Of a stretch of 13,897 nt of DNA, positions 1 through 7,044 are shown one piece after another. The notes beneath the pieces were generated by a model. That model saw only the letters and a list, made by a program, of their open reading frames with translations, ran no database searches and was not told the DNA's origin. The translations under genes were made by a program, and so were the position numbers. Position 1 is the first letter of the stretch. Each line of letters opens with the position of its first letter. Where the stretch lies: NCBI GenBank assembly GCA_015494005.1, contig WGCB01000519.1, positions 1 through 13,897 of the forward strand, given 5' to 3'. The stretch comes from Caldilineaceae bacterium (lineage in GTDB: Bacteria > Chloroflexota > Anaerolineae > Caldilineales > Caldilineaceae).

Positions 1-156
1 CTCCGGGTCCCCGGGGCCAGGGATGGGCGTGGGGGTGGCCGGCAAGGTCCGCACGAAGAGGTGCAGAGCCGTGAGCAGCAGGGCCATCCCCTGGAGGCCC
101 AAGGCCAGGCGGCGCTGCAAGGGACGGGGCAAGGTGGTCAGGACGGTGCGAGACAT
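1..156 (-). CDS. N-terminal part of a membrane-anchored protein of unknown function (runs off the left edge)
   Basis: The frame is open from the ATG at 156 to the window edge, 52 codons, starting MSRTVLTTLPRPLQRRLALG. A basic stretch (R11, R15, R16) is followed by a hydrophobic segment at about residues 18-35 and then a Pro/Thr-rich part with TPTPIPGPG. This is the layout of an uncleaved signal anchor or signal peptide leading into an extracytoplasmic linker. No Shine-Dalgarno sequence precedes the ATG. A TAAAAT -10 box ends only 7 nt upstream, so the transcript probably starts at or next to the start codon. It is divergent from the glycosyltransferase gene. The visible part is too short to name a family, and the function is unknown. 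Confidence 0.6.
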   Translation of the reverse strand, partial: MSRTVLTTLPRPLQRRLALGLQGMALLLTALHLFVRTLPATPTPIPGPGDPE

Positions 157-163
157 ACCGGCT

Positions 164-193
164 ATTTTAGCCCAGGCGGCGGAGAGCATCCAA
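164..193 (-). promoter_or_regulatory. Candidate promoter for the left-edge gene, probably leaderless
   Basis: On the minus strand TTGGAT (193-188) is followed after 18 bp by TAAAAT (169-164), a 5/6 match to the sigma-70 -10 box. Transcription would begin about 7 nt further on, at 157-156, which is the ATG itself. The -35 matches only 3/6, so the call rests on the -10 and its position. Confidence 0.45.
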
Positions 194-213
194 AACCAGT
201 CCCACGGTCCTTT

Positions 214-241
214 TGGACAACCTCGTTCCCTGCGCTAGAAT
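214..241 (+). promoter_or_regulatory. Candidate sigma-70-type promoter for the glycosyltransferase gene
   Basis: TGGACA (214-219) and TAGAAT (236-241) each match the consensus at 5 of 6 positions and are separated by 16 bp. The expected start point near 248 gives a leader of about 48 nt before the ATG at 296. It lies back to back with the leftward candidate promoter at 164-193. Confidence 0.5.
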
Positions 242-295
242 TGGAGCCGTATTGCACTCGTTTCGCAGCATCCATGGACAGCCAGGTGACGGAGC

Positions 296-1597
296 ATGGG
301 GCAGAGTACGTCGTTGCAGAGCAGATCCCAGCCGGAGGAGCAGGGGCCCGGACGCCGCTACCGGGTGCTCATGATCGCCCCCACCAGCTTCTTCGCGGAC
401 TACGGCTGCCACGTGCGCATCCTGGAGGAGACCCAGATCCTGGAGAAGCTGGGGCACCAGGTGACCATCGCCACCTACCACAACGGCAACCCGGTCCCGG
501 GCCTGGACATCCGCCGCACCCTGCCCATCCCCTGGCGGCAGCACTACGAGGTGGGCTCCAGCCGCCACAAGATCGCCTTCGATGCCCTGCTGGGCCTGCG
601 CACCCTCTCCCTCCTGGTCCGCCACCCCTTCGACATCATCCACACCCATCTGCACGAAGGCGCGCTCATCGGCCTGGTCCTGGGACGCCTCTTCCGCAAG
701 CCGGTGCTCTTCGACTTCCAGGGCAGCCTCACAGAGGAGATGATCGACCACCACTTCCTGGAGCGAGGCAGCCCTTTCTACGGGCCCCTGCGTCGCCTGG
801 AGACCTGGCTGGATCGCAGCGCGCCGGCCATCCTGACCAGCTCTGCCCACGCGGAGCGGCTGCTGGTAGAGGAGTTCGGCTGCCGGCCGGAGCGCATCCA
901 GACCCTGCCCGACTGCGTGAACGGGGAGACCTTCCGCCCTGGGGCCAGCTACCCGGCCCAGGAGCTGGAGGCCCTGCGGCGTCAGCTGGGCATCCCGCCA
1001 GGGCGGCGGCTGGTGGTCTACCTGGGCCTGCTGGCCGAGCACCAGGGGACCAGTCACCTGCTGGAGGCCATGCGCCTGCTCCTGGCCCAGCGCCGGGACG
1101 TCCACCTGCTGCTCATGGGTTTTCCCAACGAGCTCATCTACCTGGAGAAGGCCCGGAAGCTGGACATCCAGGACTTCGTCACCTTCACCGGGCGGGTCCC
1201 CTACCGGGACGCGCCCCGCTACCTGGCGCTGGGCGATGTGGCGGTGGCTCCCAAGCTGAGCCGGACCGAGGGCGCGGGCAAGGTGCTCAACTACATGGCC
1301 GTGGGGCTGCCCACCGTGGCCTTCGACACCCCGGTGGTCCGGGAGTACCTGGGGCTGGACGGGCTGTTGGCGCCTCCTGGCGATGCGGCCGGGCTGGCCC
1401 GACAGCTCAGCCGGGCCCTCTTCCCCGGCGGCGACGAGGCGGCCTGGCGGCAGCGGCTGGGTCAGCGCCTGCGCCAGCGAGCCCTGACCCACTTCAGCTG
1501 GGAGAAGGCCGGCCGCCAGATCGAGCAGGTCTACGGCCGTCTCCTGGGGGAAGCGCCCCTGCCCCGCTCCCTGGAGGCGCCCCGGGTCCGGCGGTGA
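296..1597 (+). CDS. Glycosyltransferase, GT4/group 1 type (GT-B fold)
   Basis: The 433-residue protein looks like a retaining GT-B glycosyltransferase that moves a sugar from a nucleotide donor; acceptor and product are not identifiable. The N-terminal domain opens with the strand RYRVLMIAPTSFF (21-33) and a G-hinge-type segment YGCHVRILEE (36-45), with DIIHTHLHEG at 113-122. The C-terminal donor domain starts near 230 and includes VVYLGLLAEHQGTSHLLEA (240-258) and the donor site EGAGKVLNYMAVGLPTVAFD (325-344). E325 aligns with the first Glu of the GT4 EX7E motif; the second Glu is replaced (M333 region), as in many group 1 enzymes. The start at 296 is chosen because AGGTGA (284-289) lies 6 nt upstream; an ATG at 371 would cut the first strand. 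No membrane segment is seen. It is a stand-alone gene convergent with the sugar cluster, so a link to that pathway is not implied. Confidence 0.88.
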   Translation: MGQSTSLQSRSQPEEQGPGRRYRVLMIAPTSFFADYGCHVRILEETQILEKLGHQVTIATYHNGNPVPGLDIRRTLPIPWRQHYEVGSSRHKIAFDALLGLRTLSLLVRHPFDIIHTHLHEGALIGLVLGRLFRKPVLFDFQGSLTEEMIDHHFLERGSPFYGPLRRLETWLDRSAPAILTSSAHAERLLVEEFGCRPERIQTLPDCVNGETFRPGASYPAQELEALRRQLGIPPGRRLVVYLGLLAEHQGTSHLLEAMRLLLAQRRDVHLLLMGFPNELIYLEKARKLDIQDFVTFTGRVPYRDAPRYLALGDVAVAPKLSRTEGAGKVLNYMAVGLPTVAFDTPVVREYLGLDGLLAPPGDAAGLARQLSRALFPGGDEAAWRQRLGQRLRQRALTHFSWEKAGRQIEQVYGRLLGEAPLPRSLEAPRVRR

Positions 1598-1664
1598 GAC
1601 GGGCGCTGGCGGTTGGGATCTGGCCGAACCCGGATTTTCCCCTCGACAATTGATCGGTTTGTAG

Positions 1665-1684
1665 GGGCAGGGCTTGCCCTGCCC
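1665..1684. repeat. Perfect 9-bp inverted repeat in a convergent gap; possible bidirectional terminator
   Basis: GGGCAGGGC (1665-1673) and GCCCTGCCC (1676-1684) are exact reverse complements with a 2-nt centre. The element sits between the 3' ends of the glycosyltransferase (plus) and the beta-glucuronidase (minus), so a transcript from either side would form the hairpin. No U-tract follows on either strand, so it is not a classic intrinsic terminator. It may be part of a dispersed intergenic repeat. Confidence 0.5.
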
Positions 1685-1739
1685 GTGCATGGCGGGCGGA
1701 GCAAGCGCCGCCCCTGCAGGGTGTCCGTGCATGGCGGGC
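1683..1739. repeat. Two 15-bp direct repeats, period 42 bp
   Basis: CCGTGCATGGCGGGC occurs at 1683-1697 and again, identical, at 1725-1739. The first copy begins inside the right arm of the adjacent hairpin. Together they look like one repeat module and not a coding remnant. Confidence 0.7.
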
Positions 1740-1749
1740 AAGGGCGAGG

Positions 1750-1777
1750 TCTCCAATCTCTAATCTCCAATCTCCAA
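1750..1777. repeat. Tandem heptad repeat, four units of TCTCCAA
   Basis: Four consecutive 7-bp units run from 1750 to 1777. Units 1, 3 and 4 are TCTCCAA and unit 2 is TCTCTAA. On the minus strand the unit reads TTGGAGA. The tract ends 8 bp from the stop codon of the beta-glucuronidase gene, inside its 3' untranslated region. I recall similar heptad tracts in Chloroflexota and cyanobacterial intergenic DNA, which is memory and not a search result. Confidence 0.8.
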
Positions 1778-1785
1778 TCCCCCAG

Positions 1786-3522
1786 TCACCTATCCCCTCC
1801 TTTTCCCCACAGCTCCCGCAGCCGGTGAGCCGCCAGCTTGGGCCGCCGGTCCCGGGTGAAGACCCCCTTGAAATTGAGGGCCATGGGCCGCTTCACCCCC
1901 TGGGCCGTCTTGAAGTCGCACAGGTTCCAGACGTGTTGCCCGGCCACGAAGGGCCGCGCCTCCATGGCCTGCACGTATCCCTGGATGAAGGCGGCCTGGT
2001 ACTCCTCGCTGAACATCTCTGGGGGCAGGGCGTGGTGGCCGGGGATGGCGTCCGCGCCGAACTCGGTGACCAGGATGGGCTTGCTGAAGCGGGCGTGGGT
2101 CTCGTCTAGGATGCGGGCGAAGGCAGCCAGCCCCTCCTCCAGCCGACCCGACTCCTGGTACCAGCCCCGGTAGAGGTTCAGGCAGACCAGGTCGAAGAAC
2201 TCGAAGGACTCCTCCTGGGTGGCCAGGTCGCTGACGATGGTGACCGGCCGGGTGGGGTCCAGGGAGCGGGCCAGGTCGTAGAGGTTTCGGAAGAAGGGCG
2301 TCGCAGCCGGGCGCAGGGAGCGGGGCTCGTTGGCCAGGCTCCAGGCGATGACGCTGGGGTGATTCTTGTCCCGGGCGATGAGCTCCTGGGTGAACTGGCG
2401 GCAGAGGGCCAGGCGGCGCGCCAGCCCCTCCTCCTGGAAGAAGAGGCCCACGGCCGGGGTCTCGTCGATGACCAGGAAGCCCAGCCGGTCGGCCAGGTAG
2501 AGCTCCTCCTCCGCGTAGGGATAGTGGCTGGTGCGGAAGGAGTTGGCCCCGATCCAGCGCAGGAGGGCCTGGTCCTTGACCATCACCGGCGGCAGGAAGC
2601 CCCGGCCCACCACCGGGAAATCCTCGTGGCGGCCGAATCCCCGCAGCACCACCGGCTCCCCGTTCAGGAGCAGCCGGTCTCCCTCCACCGCCACCGTGCG
2701 GATGCCCACGGGCAGCCGGTAGCGGTCCACCACCTGGCCCCGCTCCAGCAGCTCCACGGTCAGCTCGTAGAGGTGAGGCGTCTCCGGGCGCCAGAGCCGG
2801 GCCGCCGGGACGGCCAGCTCCCCCGCGGACGCTCCTCCCGCCGGGATCTCGGTGACCCGTGGCGTGCCGTGCCCCTCCAAGGTGAGGCGCAGAGCCGGGG
2901 CCGGGTCGCTGGTCTCCACGCGCACCTGGACCAGGCCGGTGTCGCCCTGGATCCGGGTGGTCACGGTCAGGTCCAGGAGGCTGGTCCGGGGCGTGGCCAC
3001 CAGGTGGACAGGCCGTTGGATGCCGCAGAAGGGGAAGAAGTCGAAGGTGGCGGGGGGCCAGATGCCGATCTGATGGCTGTCCCGGGGATCCTCCACCTGG
3101 CCGGGGGGCACCCGATCCCGGGCCAGGCGGCCGTCCACCCGCACCACCAGCCGGTTGTCCTCGTCCTCCAGGTGGGGCGTGACGTCGAACTGGAAGGGCA
3201 GGTGCCCCCCCTCGTGGCGGCCCAGGTGCACCCCGTTGAGCCAGACATCGGCCAGGTAGTTCACCGAGGCGAAGCGCAGGGTCACCTGGCGCTGGTCCCA
3301 GCCCCAGGGCCGGTGGAAGCGGGTACTGTACCAGGCTGGCCCCAGGAAGTCCCGCAGATCCGCGAACTGGTCGTTCCAGCTGGCCGGCACACCGACGGGA
3401 CGGCCGGAGAAGCCCTGGCTCCAGCCTGCGTCCAGCCCCTGGTCCTGGGGATCCGGGCGGAACTCCCAGAGGCCGGAGAGGTCGATGGCCTGGCGGAAGG
3501 GATTGGATTGGGGTGTGAGCAT
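1786..3522 (-). CDS. uidA: Beta-glucuronidase, glycoside hydrolase family 2
   Basis: This enzyme would release terminal beta-linked glucuronic acid in the cytoplasm; no signal peptide is seen. At 578 residues it is close to E. coli UidA (about 600). Order: jelly-roll sugar-binding domain (about 10-180, with SVNYLADVWLNGVHLGRHEG at 86-105), immunoglobulin-like domain (about 182-275) and TIM barrel (about 280-575). The acid/base is E399 in ANEP and the nucleophile E487 in VTEFGAD; GANSFRTSHYPYAEEE (325-340) is family-typical. N550 and K552 form the N-x-K motif that binds the glucuronate carboxylate in beta-glucuronidases and is missing from beta-galactosidases; R545 and GVFTRDRRPK (553-562) also match UidA. 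The start at 3522 is set by GAGGAGGT at 3526-3533; an in-frame extension to 3600 lacks UidA-like sequence. It is the last gene of the cluster, 115 nt after the rhamnosidase. Confidence 0.9.
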   Translation of the reverse strand: MLTPQSNPFRQAIDLSGLWEFRPDPQDQGLDAGWSQGFSGRPVGVPASWNDQFADLRDFLGPAWYSTRFHRPWGWDQRQVTLRFASVNYLADVWLNGVHLGRHEGGHLPFQFDVTPHLEDEDNRLVVRVDGRLARDRVPPGQVEDPRDSHQIGIWPPATFDFFPFCGIQRPVHLVATPRTSLLDLTVTTRIQGDTGLVQVRVETSDPAPALRLTLEGHGTPRVTEIPAGGASAGELAVPAARLWRPETPHLYELTVELLERGQVVDRYRLPVGIRTVAVEGDRLLLNGEPVVLRGFGRHEDFPVVGRGFLPPVMVKDQALLRWIGANSFRTSHYPYAEEELYLADRLGFLVIDETPAVGLFFQEEGLARRLALCRQFTQELIARDKNHPSVIAWSLANEPRSLRPAATPFFRNLYDLARSLDPTRPVTIVSDLATQEESFEFFDLVCLNLYRGWYQESGRLEEGLAAFARILDETHARFSKPILVTEFGADAIPGHHALPPEMFSEEYQAAFIQGYVQAMEARPFVAGQHVWNLCDFKTAQGVKRPMALNFKGVFTRDRRPKLAAHRLRELWGKGGDR

Positions 3523-3525
3523 GGG

Positions 3526-3533
3526 ACCTCCTC
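3526..3533 (-). promoter_or_regulatory. Ribosome binding site fixing the beta-glucuronidase start
   Basis: On the minus strand GAGGAGGT is followed by CCC and then the ATG at 3522. This near-perfect Shine-Dalgarno sequence favours 3522 over the longer in-frame start at 3600. Confidence 0.75.
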
Positions 3534-3584
3534 GGGCAAAAGCGGGCGCAGAGATGCGCTCCGATGCACGCGAATGGCGCAGTG

Positions 3585-3603
3585 GCCATGCCAGGGCCAT
3601 GGC
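3585..3603. repeat. Small hairpin in the gap between the rhamnosidase and beta-glucuronidase genes
   Basis: GCCATG (3585-3590) and CATGGC (3598-3603) form a 6-bp stem with a 7-nt loop. The 115-nt gap that holds it is the longest between the enzyme genes of the cluster. There is no U-tract, and I see no convincing promoter in the gap. The stem is short and could be chance in GC-rich DNA. Confidence 0.25.
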
Positions 3604-3637
3604 AGCCGTGGCACCTGGGCCATCCCGCGCCGGAAAC

Positions 3638-6034
3638 CTACGCCGTCAGTTCCTCCACCCGCACGTGACCGGCCAGGGGATAGCGTCGGCCGTCCAGGTG
3701 CAGCTGACCCACCACCCCCGGCGGCAGGCGGATCTCCCCCTGGAGGCAGCCGTCACAGCGGCGGAGATCCACCTGGATCGTCCCCTGGGGATGGACCAGA
3801 CGGCCCCGGGCCCAGGCCAGGGAGCCCAGCTGGGGGCGGATCTCCACAGTGCGGAAGCCCAGGCTCCCGGGCCGGATGCCCAGGATGGTGGCGAAGTAGT
3901 GGAAGAGGGGGTGGGAGGACCAGGCGTGGCAGTCGGAGCGGGTGGGCTCCTGCTTCTCCACCGTGGTGCGCAGGCCCCGGTCCAGCATGACCTGCCAGTC
4001 GGTCAGGCGCTCCAGCAGGGCGTCCCCCCGGCCCAGGAGGCGGTAGGCCTCGAAGAGGTAGTGGGTGAAGTAGTAGGTGGGACGCAGCAGCCCCTCCTCC
4101 TGGAGGAGGCCCTGGGCCACCTGCTCTCGGACGGGCCGGGGAAGCTGGCCGCCCAGCAGGGCCAGGGCCTGGCTGTGCTCGCTGAAGACCCGGCGGGCCT
4201 CGTCCTCGGCCAGCAGGCCCCGCCCCGGATCCCAGAAGCGGGCCAGGGCCGCCTGGGCCAGCTCCTGAGAGCGGCGACGCCAGCGCTGGGCCAGCTCCGG
4301 CTCCCCTAGCTGCGCCTCCAGATCCCCGGCCAGGCCCAGGACATGGACCAACTGCCACTGCATCAGCCCGTTGCGGCCGTCCACCCCGCCCGGGGGGATG
4401 CCGTCCTCCCAGCTCTCCACCCAGTCCATGAAGTTCCAACCCTCCGGCGCCGGCAGGAGCCCGTCCCCGTCCAGCAGGCCCAGGACGCCCTCCAGGGTGG
4501 CCCGCATCCCAGGCAGGAGGTCCTGCACCGTCCCGGGATCGTCCCGCCAGTAGGCGTAGTCGTGGAGCATGGCCACCCACCAGAGGGCAAAGGGGGGGAT
4601 CACCTGGGTCTCCCAGGAGGGATAGCGGGCCTGGGTCAGGCCGGAGGCCAGGCGGGAGCTGTCGAAGAGGGCCAGGGCCTTGCGAGGCAGGCGGTGGTCC
4701 CGGCTGATGACGTAGGTGCAGAGGGCCTCCAGCCGGGCGTCCCCCGCGTACATGAGCTCCTCGTAGTAGGGGGCATCGCAGAAGGTCTCGTGGCTGCACA
4801 TCTGCACGCTGCGCAGGAAGAGAGGCTGGAGATCCTGGAGCAGGGGCTCCGGCGCGGTGAAGGCGCTCTCCATCTCCAGGGGGTAGCGGGTCTCCTCCAG
4901 GATGAGGCGGTGGATGGTCAAGGGCTCGTCCTGGGTCTCCACCAGGAGCTCCCAGTAGCGGCCGGCCTGCCACCAGAGGCTCTCGAAGAGGCGCTGGGCG
5001 CCGCCGTCCGGGTGGAAGGTGTCCCCCACGCCGATGAAATACTTGCCCGCCACCTGGTCTCGGTGGCCCTTGCGGCTTTCCCCGGGATCCGGCGTCTGGA
5101 AGAGGCTCTCCGCGGCGTGGAGGCGCAGGGTGCTCCCCTTGCCGCCGGAGACCAGCAGGGCCGGGTAGAGGCAGAAATATTCCTCCAGGTCCAGGAGGAT
5201 CCGCCGCCGGGTGTGGGGCGGCAGGGTGACGGACCCCTCATCGGCCAGCAGGGCCTGCCAGGCCGACGCTTCCTCGGGCCGGTGCTGGGCCTCGTCCACG
5301 GGGATGGCCTCCGGGGAGAGGCTGGGGATGGCAGCCACGTGGCGCACCCGACCCACCCGGCGCTCCTCCGCCAGCATGGGGGGCAGGGTGGCCGGTCGGA
5401 GCCGGTGGATCCCGTGCCAGGACCAGCTCACCACCCGCCCGATCCCCGGCTCCGTGGAGGTGGCCGGCCGCCAGCCGTCGCCCGCGCCCTGCTGGAAGCC
5501 CCAGGGGAAGCGCTGGCCCTCCACCCGGATGCGAGCGCCTCGCCAGTGGGTCAGGGGGAAGGGGATGAAGCTGTACCCGTCCAGGTGCATGGCCTGCCAG
5601 GGAGCCAGGCCGGTGCTCAGGAGCGGGTGCCAGGCCCCCTCCGCGCAGAGGAGGAAGCCGGGCCGCACGCTCATCTGGGCGATGGGGCGCAGAGGGCCCA
5701 GGGACCAGACCCGGGCCACCAGCAGATGCTCCCCGGGGCCCAGCTCCAGGGCGTAGGAGTCGTAGAACCAGTGGTCCGGATCCCCCCGCTCGCTGCCTCG
5801 GCCCACCCGCTCCCCGTCCAGGAAGAGCTCGTAGCGCTCGTCCGCCGTGACGTGGACGGGGATGGTGGCGGCCTGGTCCAGGGTGAAGGGCAGGCGGTAG
5901 GCGGTGACGAAAGGCGGATCCCCGGCGCTGGGGCAGGCGATCCAATGGCAGGGCCAGAGGCCCCGTTCTCGCCAGGGGCGGCCCTGGTTGGCGGCGACAA
6001 AGGGGTCGCGGGTCACAGCGATGCGTTTGGTCAT
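3638..6034 (-). CDS. Alpha-L-rhamnosidase, glycoside hydrolase family 78
   Basis: This inverting enzyme would remove terminal alpha-L-rhamnose; no signal peptide is visible, so it is probably cytoplasmic. The 798-residue protein has N-terminal beta-sandwich domains (about 40-390, including YELFLDGERVGRGSERGDPD at 68-87), an (alpha/alpha)6 catalytic barrel (about 395-720) and a C-terminal beta-sandwich (about 725-798). The catalytic segment CDAPYYEELMYAGDARLEAL (419-438) has D420, E425 and D432, spaced 5 and 12 residues as D567, E572 and D579 are in the Bacillus enzyme RhaB. E693 in TTVEKQ is the probable match to its general base E841. SDCHAWSSHPLFHYFATILG (700-719) is the usual GH78 C-terminal block. 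The ATG at 6034 has AGGGGA (6041-6046) 6 nt upstream, and the gene follows the esterase by 19 nt. GH78 covers several linkages, so the aglycone is unknown. Confidence 0.85.
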   Translation of the reverse strand: MTKRIAVTRDPFVAANQGRPWRERGLWPCHWIACPSAGDPPFVTAYRLPFTLDQAATIPVHVTADERYELFLDGERVGRGSERGDPDHWFYDSYALELGPGEHLLVARVWSLGPLRPIAQMSVRPGFLLCAEGAWHPLLSTGLAPWQAMHLDGYSFIPFPLTHWRGARIRVEGQRFPWGFQQGAGDGWRPATSTEPGIGRVVSWSWHGIHRLRPATLPPMLAEERRVGRVRHVAAIPSLSPEAIPVDEAQHRPEEASAWQALLADEGSVTLPPHTRRRILLDLEEYFCLYPALLVSGGKGSTLRLHAAESLFQTPDPGESRKGHRDQVAGKYFIGVGDTFHPDGGAQRLFESLWWQAGRYWELLVETQDEPLTIHRLILEETRYPLEMESAFTAPEPLLQDLQPLFLRSVQMCSHETFCDAPYYEELMYAGDARLEALCTYVISRDHRLPRKALALFDSSRLASGLTQARYPSWETQVIPPFALWWVAMLHDYAYWRDDPGTVQDLLPGMRATLEGVLGLLDGDGLLPAPEGWNFMDWVESWEDGIPPGGVDGRNGLMQWQLVHVLGLAGDLEAQLGEPELAQRWRRRSQELAQAALARFWDPGRGLLAEDEARRVFSEHSQALALLGGQLPRPVREQVAQGLLQEEGLLRPTYYFTHYLFEAYRLLGRGDALLERLTDWQVMLDRGLRTTVEKQEPTRSDCHAWSSHPLFHYFATILGIRPGSLGFRTVEIRPQLGSLAWARGRLVHPQGTIQVDLRRCDGCLQGEIRLPPGVVGQLHLDGRRYPLAGHVRVEELTA

Positions 6035-6053
6035 GGAGGTTCCCCTGGCCGGG

Positions 6054-7016
6054 TCAAAGTTGGCTCATGAACTGGAAGACAGCGTCGGCATGGCCCGGCA
6101 GGTTCTCGTGCCCGAAGTCCGGGTAGAGGGCCAGGGATTTGGGCCCGGGGATCTTGTTGTAGGCCGCGAACTGGGTGGAGGGTGGGCAGGTGGTGTCCAT
6201 GAGCCCCACGCCCATGAAGACCTCCGCCTGGATGCGGGGCGCCAGGTGCTGGACGTCGATGTAGCCCAGCTGGGTGAAGAACGCCTCCTCCCGCTCGTGC
6301 CGGGGATCCCGGGTGCGGAACCACTCCTGGAGCTCGTTGTAGGCCCCCCGGATCATGTCGATGTCCCAGACCCGGCGGTAGTCGGTGAGGAAGGGGTAGA
6401 TGGGCGCGGCTCGGCGGATCCGGGGCTCCAGCGCAGCGCAGGCCAGGGTCAAGCCGCCGCCCTGGCTGGCTCCAGTGGCCCCCACCCGATCCGGGTCCAC
6501 CTGGGGCATGGCCATGACGATCCGGGCCAGCTGCACCGTGTCCAGGAAGACCTGGCGGTAGTAGAGCTTCTCCGGCGCGTCCTCCACACCCCGGACGATC
6601 TGCCCCCGCAAGGTCCAGCCCTGGACCTGGGTCATGTCCTGGGAGAGGCCGCCCTGGCCCCGGCAGTCCAGCGCGGCCACGGTGAAGCCCTGGGCCACGT
6701 AGCCCAGCTTGGTGGCCCAGTCCCCGGAGCTGCCGGAGTAGCCGTGGAAGAGGAGCAGGGCCGGATGGGGCTCGGGCGCCTGCCTGGGGTGGAGGAGCTT
6801 GGCATGGACCCGGGCGCCGCCCACGCCGGTGAAGGTGAGGTGGAAACAGTCCGCGAAGGGGGTCTGGAAGTCCGCTGGGTGTTGCTCGATCTGGGGATCC
6901 ACACTCTCCAGCTCAGCCAGGGCCGCGGCCCAGAAGTCGTCGAAATCCGGCGGGCGGGGGTTCGTGCCCTGGTAGGTGTAGAGCTGCTCCAGGGGCATGT
7001 CAAAGAGAAGAGGCAT
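6054..7016 (-). CDS. Acetyl xylan esterase / cephalosporin-C deacetylase, carbohydrate esterase family 7
   Basis: CE7 enzymes are cytoplasmic alpha/beta hydrolases that remove acetyl groups from short imported xylo- and other oligosaccharides. This 320-residue protein has the family's usual length and all three signature motifs: RGQ (119-121), GASQG (182-186) with nucleophile S184, and HE (303-304) with catalytic H303; the acid is probably D274 in GLMD. The oxyanion-loop region [14 protein letters not shown] (87-100) is also typical. The N-terminus [15 protein letters not shown] matches the family start, and GGAG (7023-7026) lies 6 nt from the ATG at 7016. An earlier in-frame GTG at 7061 would overlap the upstream gene. 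The gene sits 28 nt after the URO-D-like gene and 19 nt before the rhamnosidase, so it is in the same operon. Its presence suggests that the imported sugar is acetylated. Confidence 0.92.
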   Translation of the reverse strand: MPLLFDMPLEQLYTYQGTNPRPPDFDDFWAAALAELESVDPQIEQHPADFQTPFADCFHLTFTGVGGARVHAKLLHPRQAPEPHPALLLFHGYSGSSGDWATKLGYVAQGFTVAALDCRGQGGLSQDMTQVQGWTLRGQIVRGVEDAPEKLYYRQVFLDTVQLARIVMAMPQVDPDRVGATGASQGGGLTLACAALEPRIRRAAPIYPFLTDYRRVWDIDMIRGAYNELQEWFRTRDPRHEREEAFFTQLGYIDVQHLAPRIQAEVFMGVGLMDTTCPPSTQFAAYNKIPGPKSLALYPDFGHENLPGHADAVFQFMSQL

Positions 7017-7044
7017 GGCGGGCTCCGTTGCAGTGGGTGGGCGG

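Noticed and set aside
61..1653. A 530-codon plus-strand frame and a 529-codon minus-strand frame (167-1756) across the glycosyltransferase region
   Set aside because: Both are low-complexity Pro/Gly/Ala/Arg translations of GC-rich DNA. The frame at 296-1597 has clear GT-B motifs and a ribosome site.
3523..3600. Longer N-terminus for the beta-glucuronidase
   Set aside because: The extra 26 residues do not resemble family 2 N-termini, and the strong ribosome site is at 3526-3533, just before the ATG at 3522.
2359..3990. Long plus-strand open frame opposite the beta-glucuronidase
   Set aside because: It is the antisense of a gene with full catalytic motifs; the translation has no recognisable domain and crosses a gene boundary.
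4343..6070. 575-codon plus-strand open frame opposite the rhamnosidase
   Set aside because: GC-rich antisense artefact rich in Gly, Ala, Pro and Gln; the minus-strand GH78 frame explains the region.
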